Shown here piece by piece: positions 58,101 through 64,000 of a DNA stretch of 64,000 nucleotides. How positions within the stretch are numbered: the stretch's first letter is position 1; each line of letters opens with the position of its first letter. The notes under the pieces were generated by a model. That model saw only the letters and a list, made by a program, of their open reading frames with translations. It searched no databases and was not told the DNA's origin. Position numbers and translations under genes: made by a program. The DNA lies in assembly GCF_026151205.1 (NCBI RefSeq), contig NC_087072.1:24641799-24705798 (forward strand). The letters run 5' to 3'. The DNA is from Bolinopsis microptera (lineage: Eukaryota > Ctenophora > Tentaculata > Lobata > Bolinopsidae).

Positions 58101-59842
58101 TATCACTATCGTCAGACTTATACAGCCGAACAGCACGAATATTATGGAGTATATTAGGTTTCCCAAACCACTTGACTGCTTAACCTGGTGGAAAGATTGT
58201 TAGAGGCAATGTCACGATACAATAGAACTGTCAGTCTTATCTGCATAGTTTTAATGATAAGATGATTCATGATGATTTTAGAAGACATTTGATTGTTGGC
58301 TACTCTGTAACGCACATCTAAGTCACTGTAGTCCATAAAACAGAAGAAGTATGGTGGATCAGATGAAGTAGTAGTCTCTCCGGCGTCTAAATGTACATTC
58401 CAATGTAACTTAACCTGGAAAATGGTGTAAACTTTCAGCTGAATTTAAGAAATAAGATGTGTTGTGGAATATTTTAGTAACGTGATAAATATTTGTATCT
58501 TTGATATGTTTTGTAGACAAAGCCACGATGAGCACCTATGTGTAACTTACATGACCAATATTTAATATCGGGAGGAGTGAATAGACAAACATGGAGGTCC
58601 ATATTCCATAGACACATTTCCGTAATCGTCCTGCAAAATTAACAATATCATTAGCATATTCTATATCACTGTGACTCGATCCAGTCTGGTTTACCTAAAC
58701 ATTACTTTAAATCTTAGTGTCAAAAGTTTACACAGTGCACGAGTGTATTGCCCTCTATAAGTATTATTAGCGTGTACCAAAATTCATTCACCTGCTGTAA
58801 CAATTTCTCTGTGTACAAAGGGTCTGGTGATAGCTAAAAACCGCTCAATGCACATCATTGTGATGATAAACATTGTGCTCAGCCGGCCCCATACCAGGAA
58901 CAAATAAAACTGAAACAAAATGGCAAATTAGTTGAACAGTATTGTGATGGAGAAATTGAACAAATGGACTTTTACGGGAAATAAAGAAAAGGTTTTTAAA
59001 TCATGACAGTTATTTTTCTTTTCGGCTGTAAATTTCCAATATGATAGATAAATATTTGAATATACTCACAAGTTTACATGTAATATTAAAAGTACTAAAG
59101 GATTGATTGGCTCCGCTGGTACAACTCCCTGGCCAGAATCCTTGCATGTATGCTATTATAGGTATAGGAACTCCTACTAGAGTACTGACTAAATCTGAAA
59201 GATATGAGTTTTGAGTACCTGTTGTCATTTGAACATCTGTTACAAGTCATGATACAACGCTCATTTACTCATTTAGCGTTATAAGCTGTGCCACGACCAG
59301 AAAGAATACAATCAATTAAATATATTTGTTGGTATGGTAACTTCTGTAAAACACTTTAACATGCTCCATTGGGCCTACATGTATCATGTACCAAATGATA
59401 TAACATTGCGGTGTACACTGTACCTGTTATAGCGAGAAAAGATACAAGATAATCTAAACTCCATCTTAAACTTCTGTGTTTCACCCTGATGGAAAAATAT
59501 GATATTCTTAAATTTGTAATTAAATCGACATGCTTAGGGGAAAACATGGCTCAGTTAATACTGAGATACTGTTCAGGTATGCCCAAAATGTCAAAATGTA
59601 CAAACCAGGTAAGAGATGATAATTAAATGACAGAGACTTAAAGATATTCCATAAAACAATAAAAATATGACACGAAAAGAAATGCTGCATTACCCAAATA
59701 TGACAAATATGATAAGGCTGTTGAAGGATAAAACTGCTATGTAGACCACGACCAATGTCAATCCACTGCTCATGTTGACATGACTGTTGATGTTTTCAGG
59801 ACACTTGTCTGAGTTGTCACTTGTATTTGAAAATGAAACCAT
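55175..59842 (-). CDS. Class A (rhodopsin-like) GPCR core, prostanoid-receptor-like, ten exons
   Basis: Exons: 59694-59842, 59424-59485, 59070-59194, 58792-58909, 58551-58630, 58304-58414, 58026-58184, 57646-57873, 55885-55949 and 55175-55361. All junctions keep frame; total 427 aa with the read-through stop. The N-terminus has three NxS/T sites. TM1 ends FNSLIIFVIFG; TM2 has LVSFLAITDLV (LxxxD); TM3 follows the conserved Cys in NITCKLF and carries ERFLAITRPF in place of DRY; TM4 has the conserved Trp and LLPILNIGH; ECL2 supplies the partner Cys in FFCFMDYSD; TM6 reads FYITFLPTM without CWxP; TM7 has NPLIYGL. Helix 8 leads to KSCAGFFCCKK, likely palmitoylated. ERFLAITRP followed by LLP recalls prostanoid receptors, although those lack NPxxY. 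After CTA-G at 55222 a donor GTATGT opens in phase 1, giving access to downstream tail exons; without splicing the protein ends GMLHSIVNSGAGTFV. Confidence 0.85.
56072..56141. repeat. 14-bp tandem repeat with CACGTG boxes
   Basis: Five units of AAACCACGTGACCC, one with CACATG. Each unit carries an E-box/bHLH-type CACGTG palindrome; regulatory role untested. Confidence 0.9.
56543..56700. repeat. Imperfect tandem array of AAATAGTGGAGTGTTA units
   Basis: About seven units of 18-27 bp, joined by either CTGC or TAGAGC linkers. Confidence 0.85.
57987..58026 (-). repeat. Duplicated splice donor at the TM5 exon
   Basis: On the minus strand AAACCG/GTAAGTTTTTAGAT occurs twice, 20 bp apart. The upstream donor (58025) keeps the frame into the TM6 exon; using the downstream one would add 20 nt with an in-frame TAG after three codons. 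Confidence 0.85.
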
Positions 59843-60607
59843 CTTTCTGCTATGTGACAATAAAAATAGAATAAGTGAAACTTGAAAAACTACATCTAGA
59901 TATATAATGTGTCTTATAGCGTATTTCAAAACAAACGAAAAACTACTATACAGAATATGCCTGTGTTCGTTCAAACCCCTTTTTGCTACACCACCCATTA
60001 TCTGCTGTGCTTGCACATTAACACTCAAATTACCCGTAAATGACATAAAGTATAACTGAGTCTGCTGTAAGTACAAACAAACAGATAAAGCATAGGGTCC
60101 GCCAATTGTTAGAAGCATGAAGATCTTGACTTTGAGGACACACAGTTTCATGTCCGTGATCCCCTACCTCCATGACAGATAGTGTAGCTAAATCCTTCGT
60201 TGTAGTAAAGATAGAAATGTATTATACAATTAACACATTATCAAATCAAAAAATTATCTTCTCTTTTTCTTTTATCGAAATCACACAATTAAAATCGCAA
60301 AATCATGTACGCCCAAGACAAACAGTCACAGATAGATAAATCTTTTTCCAAAATAAGATTTCTACTGAAACAACAAATAGTCTTCCCAAGGGAAAATGCC
60401 AAACAGTACAATTATTCAAATTATGTAACTACAGTTGTATAAGTAACAGTGGCATAATTTCCAATAACCACACCATTGAATTTCAAGTCCAATGATTTGC
60501 AGATATGTAATATAAGTAGTGTACTTATTGCTTGTTCATCAGATAATTGTTTCCAATTTAAAAGCCGCCTATCTGCACGATGATACAACAAGGACGATTT
60601 ACCCTGC
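59843..60607. other. 5' flank or 5' UTR of the receptor
   Basis: The receptor frame stays open upstream of the proposed ATG to about 60151, but this stretch is AT-rich and not receptor-like, so the start at 59842 (AGAAAGATGG) is preferred. A purine at -3 is present. A 5' UTR intron is possible. Confidence 0.45.
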
Positions 60608-60615
60608 AATGTGCT

Positions 60616-60902
60616 CAGTGGCGTAACAAAGGGCCCTGCTGACCCTGCTGTGCAGGGGGGCGCCGTCTTAGGGGGGCGCCAAATCGTCGTTTGAATGTGG
60701 GACAATTTCGAAAACTTAACTAAAGTACTAGCAAAACTGCGCGTTTTGCTCTAGATACACACTTTTTTAGAGATTTTATCTGCGTATCCTCTAAAATCAA
60801 CTAATTTGTTCAATTTTAGGGAGGGGCACCAAAAGGGGAGGGGCGCCAACAGGGGGGCGCCTTTTCGGCAGGGGGGCGCCAACAGGCAACGTTACGCCAC
60901 TG
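60616..60902. mobile_element. hAT-type MITE with 8-bp target duplication
   Basis: Terminal inverted repeats CAGTGGCGTAAC and GTTACGCCACTG bound 287 bp; the perfect 8-bp duplication AATGTGCT flanks it (60608-60615 and 60903-60910). The interior contains several GGGGGGCGCC words. 8-bp duplications and CAGTGGCG ends are typical of hAT transposons. No transposase is present. The overlapping minus-strand frame is an artefact. Confidence 0.92.
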
Positions 60903-60910
60903 AATGTGCT

Positions 60911-61649
60911 GTGTGCACGGTTATGCCCTGGTAAGTGGTAGAATTTCGTTTGTTAGCTCTATTCCTAAATATGGACAAATTTAACTTCTATCCCCAAAAC
61001 ATCACTGATCTAGCCAGTGTGCACTCTGACAAAGCTTTGAGACACTAACAAAAATACTTCCATTACAAGAGCAATCCTCACAATTCAGTCCGTTTTTCTA
61101 CTATATTTTTAGAACCATTCTACTTAACAATAAACAATACTGAGTGGTAGGAATGAAGAACCAACACGCTCGGGGCTAACAATGGCCCATTGACAAACCA
61201 CTTCAGGCATAACAATGATACTATGTATGCTTGACATAACATGATCGCTGAATAAATGCTAGCCGGGTACGGTCTTCAGTCAATAGATGGCTGGTTCAGA
61301 ATCATTACTTATAATTAATAGTATTGGGACAATTTAATGTACAACATATTATGTAAAGGAAAAGTAAAGTACTTTAATACTTTCCTCTTTCTATTATTAT
61401 ATTTAGGATTTAGCATTATGCAAAAGATCATTTAGTTAACATTAATGTAATGTACTGTGAGCTGGTCATTGACTACTGATTAAGTATATACTTAGTATGT
61501 AGTACTCACTTAACTCTTTCTTTAGTCTCAATAAAAATGAAAAATGACAGAACATCGACAATCAGGAAAATTATTTCTGAAGCTATTATAGTGCATGTAT
61601 AGCGCGAGAGCTTTGCACTTTTCCGATCTACTGTGGTTGCGAAAAGAAT
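60911..61649. other. Non-coding DNA
   Basis: No gene or repeat recognised. Confidence 0.4.
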
Positions 61650-61790
61650 TATTTGATGCGCGGCCCGGCCCAGTAGTGCATCGCGGCTACAAATAATTTA
61701 CCTGAAGACCCCAGGCTATAATGTTCATTAACATATTAACGAATAGAGATTAGGCGGAATGACAGGCTGAGCGCGGCCCAGTAACAAATA
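61650..61790 (-). repeat. Repeat R3, inverted copy
   Basis: Reads as the complement of the left-arm copy: ACCTGAAGACCCCAGGCTAT, then GGCGGAATGACAGGCTGAGC. Confidence 0.6.
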
Positions 61791-61881
61791 ATACCGCGAC
61801 GTAAGCCACAACATATAGGGAAAAAGAAAAGCTAAACAATATCGCGCAGCGGATAACATCTACAATCTACAAGTATTAATA

Positions 61882-61995
61882 TTGTAGGTTTACAACCTAC
61901 CGGGACGCGCGCCGAGTTGGACTCGTCGAAGGTCCTGATAATTGGAACAATCATTTTACAAATATTGGAACAAATATTTTACGAGTATCACCGGC
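61882..61995 (+). repeat. Repeat R4, copy 3
   Basis: GTAGGTTTACAACCTAC start, GGGACGCGCGCCGAGTTGGA next, and two TTTTAC(G/A)A-type end words. It lies 44 kb from the other two copies. Confidence 0.7.
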
Positions 61996-62630
61996 CGTTA
62001 AGTATTAATACAACAGCATGGTCCGGGGCGTCCCACCCTGCATTGAGGTCGGCTTAATATTATACTTTTAAGACATTATACATTATAAATGCAACATTGC
62101 TCTAACCAGAGCCCTCTCGCTCGCGCTTTCACCTAACCATGTGCTTTCGCGCCACTTCGGGCGCGCTTGTTTCACAAGTCAAGAAAAGCACCTATCCACG
62201 AACCCCGATGGGAAGGTTCGTGCGCGCGTGAGCAGTGCTGACAACAGCGTCTATGTAGCGCAGGTAGTCTTGGCACTTCTCCCTCCAGTATGCAGTAACC
62301 ACTTTTCAGGTTTCTATAGTGCATAGTGACAGTGTATAGGGGTTAATTAGGTATAAACTACAGTACAGCTGTACTTACACCTACAATCACAAGCATGCAA
62401 GCTCACCTGGTCCAATGAGCGGGAAACATAGGACAAGGTCTGGTGACGTCATAGTCACGTGACCTCATGGCTCATAATCACGTGACCTAAGACCCAATCA
62501 ATGATCAATTAGGTTCGGGCATGGTGAGCCCCCTGTCACCCGATCTTAAGGTGACGTACGACATCTCGTTTACGCAATAAATGTCTGAAAAGCTACACAC
62601 GTCGCATATGAGGACAAAAGTGCGAGTAAT
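61996..62630. other. Non-coding DNA
   Basis: A short open frame at 62141-62326 (plus) lies in GC-richer DNA but shows no domain. Several CACGTGAC words occur near 62.45-62.49 kb. Confidence 0.35.
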
Positions 62631-62662
62631 TTTGGCACCACTGTAGAGTGGTGCCAAAATCG
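62631..62662. repeat. Perfect 14-bp-arm palindrome
   Basis: ATTTTGGCACCACT-GTAG-complement. A second, looser inverted repeat with arms around GCGCGCTACTGCAAGCGC follows at about 62.68-62.78 kb; together they look like the end of a foldback-type element. Confidence 0.75.
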
Positions 62663-62780
62663 TTGGGTGGGTTGATGGCTAGAGCCCTTTTTACCGCCGT
62701 GAGGCGGGCGCGCTACTGCAAGCGCAAGGGCTCTGGATAGAGCAACTCGCGCTCGCAGTAGTGCGCGACCGCCGAAGGCG

Positions 62781-63149
62781 TATACACATGGCTATGTGAA
62801 CTATAGTCCATCAACAATGAAAAATATTTTACAATTCAAAATTCCAATTGCATTCATAAGTAGGTACAAAACAACGTTTAATTTTTATAATTATATTTAC
62901 TTAGTAATAGGTAGAAATACAAATATTTTCACCCCAAGTTAAAAATATAAATACTTTATTTTAAAAACACTATCAAATAAGTTGATCGATCAGTTACGTG
63001 TGTCATTACGACGACATCGTTATATCAAGTCAAAATATTCCCCAAAATATTTTAAAGATTATTCTTTAAAGATTTATTTTTTAAAGATTAATTTTTTAAA
63101 TCGTCTTTAAATTAGTTCAAGGGGGCTATATTTATGAGTCGCATTTGAA
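62781..63149. other. AT-rich non-coding DNA
   Basis: No gene; short (TTTTTAAAGATT) words repeat at about 63.05-63.11 kb. Confidence 0.4.
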
Positions 63150-63346
63150 CTTGATTTCTCTTGGAGAATTTCTCTTTAGACTCTTAACTTGCGAACAAAT
63201 TGAAGCAAATTTTATTACAGAACTGAAGAAGACGTTGTTACGTGGAATGATTATTTCAATTCAATAAAGTTTCTAGCCTAAAGTTTGCTGCTTCAATTTG
63301 TTCGCAAGTTAAGAGTCTAAAGAGAAATTCTCCAAGAGAAATCAAG
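63150..63346. repeat. Hairpin with ~59-bp arms
   Basis: The left arm starts CTTGATTTCTCTTGGAGAAT; the right arm is its inverted complement, ending at 63346; the loop is about 75 bp. It lies 180 bp upstream of the PHD-finger ORF and could be part of the same mobile element. Confidence 0.85.
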
Positions 63347-63523
63347 TCTTTAAATTATTTTTGGGAATATTTAAGTAGTTGCCTCGATCGAATTTATATT
63401 TTGTAATTTATTCTGGAATGATCACCGACCTAGCGTGGTTTAAATATGGCTTCCATGCAAAACATTTTGTAGTTTTAAACTAATTACAACACTACAAATC
63501 TATTACATTTATTGAGGTACCCT

Positions 63524-64000
63524 ATGTCCAATGATCCTATGTACAATCCTATGTCCAATGATCCTATGTCGCCCAACATGGCCTCCACAAATCCTCATAA
63601 TCAGAAAGTATTAAACTCAACCAATACTATTAAACCTCAAGCCTCCTCTTCGAGATATGACTTTCGCCACATCAGAACAGAGAAACCTTTGTCAATTAAA
63701 TCTCAACTCCTAGTAGTAGACTTAGAAAAAGTATCAGAAACATATCATTCAGTGAAAGTAGAAGCTCCTAATATTCATAGCCCTGTTGAGGCACCAATCA
63801 GAAAAGGAATCGACAACGATGATATTTCCCCTCTTGTTTTATATCCATGTGGTAAATGCTCTCAAGACGTCACTGGCTTCGAGTGTGTTAATTGCGATGG
63901 TCCATGTGGTAAATGGTATCATACCAAGTGCTGTATGCACAGAAAAACTTTTGAAAAACTTGGGCAACACACAGAAATAATGTGGGTATGTAAGAATTGC
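63524..64000 (+). CDS. PHD-finger ORF, truncated by the window edge
   Basis: The frame opens after a stop at 63476; the first ATG is at 63524 and it stays open for 159 codons to the window end. The N-terminus has repeated MSNDP/MYNP words, followed by a polar linker. Residues from about 111 to the end form a C4HC3 PHD-type zinc finger (CGKCSQDVTGFECVNC, then CGKWYHTKCC, a gap, and WVCKNC). PHD fingers of this kind occur in host chromatin readers and in the first ORF of many LINEs and related elements. The adjoining hairpin favours a mobile-element origin; the downstream sequence needed to decide lies outside. Confidence 0.65.
   Translation, partial: MSNDPMYNPMSNDPMSPNMASTNPHNQKVLNSTNTIKPQASSSRYDFRHIRTEKPLSIKSQLLVVDLEKVSETYHSVKVEAPNIHSPVEAPIRKGIDNDDISPLVLYPCGKCSQDVTGFECVNCDGPCGKWYHTKCCMHRKTFEKLGQHTEIMWVCKNC

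Noticed and set aside
60421-60705. 94-codon minus-strand frame
   Set aside because: Much of it lies in the hAT MITE; the rest resembles nothing.

Overview
The window is metazoan nuclear DNA: spliced genes with GT-AG introns and signal peptides, two kinds of seven-transmembrane receptor, LDL-receptor class A (LDLa) modules, F-type lectin (fucolectin-like) domains and many transposable-element remnants. It suggests a marine invertebrate outside the vertebrates, perhaps a cnidarian or ctenophore; the sequence alone does not settle the phylum.

Region 1 (1-8.96 kb) has no convincing host gene. It holds two direct copies of an interspersed element of about 1.8 kb that ends in a ~327-bp hairpin, a TA-flanked MITE nested in one copy, and a separate foldback element at 8.46-8.76 kb.

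Region 2 (8.96-31.97 kb) is a large inverted duplication. The left arm (about 8.96-16.31 kb) and right arm (about 21.66-31.97 kb) each carry the same four-exon gene for a secreted-start, LDLa-rich 7TM receptor of the GRL101/LGR type. The right copy is intact on the minus strand (about 1203 aa). The left copy, on the plus strand, has two single-base frameshifts. Both arms carry the same LINE reverse-transcriptase fragment and the same truncated exon 1-exon 2 chimera. The single-copy spacer holds a minus-strand gene with four F-type lectin domains. At the outer end of the right arm sits a ~1.55-kb near-perfect palindrome built of short tandem repeats (foldback-like).

Region 3 (about 33.6-59.9 kb, minus strand) is best read as one very large gene. 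Ten exons at 59.84-55.2 kb join in consistent phase into a complete class A GPCR core that resembles prostanoid receptors. The last core exon has a consensus donor in phase 1 just after a helix-8 cysteine cluster. Over the next 22 kb lie at least nine hydrophilic exons. Each has an acceptor in the same phase, and each ends in its own stop or passes to a matching terminal exon. I infer a receptor with a bank of alternative cytoplasmic tails. This is the most interesting system in the window.

Region 4 (60-64 kb) holds a hAT-type MITE with a perfect 8-bp target duplication, scattered repeat fragments, palindromes and, at the right edge, the 5' part of an ORF with a PHD zinc finger, probably from a mobile element.
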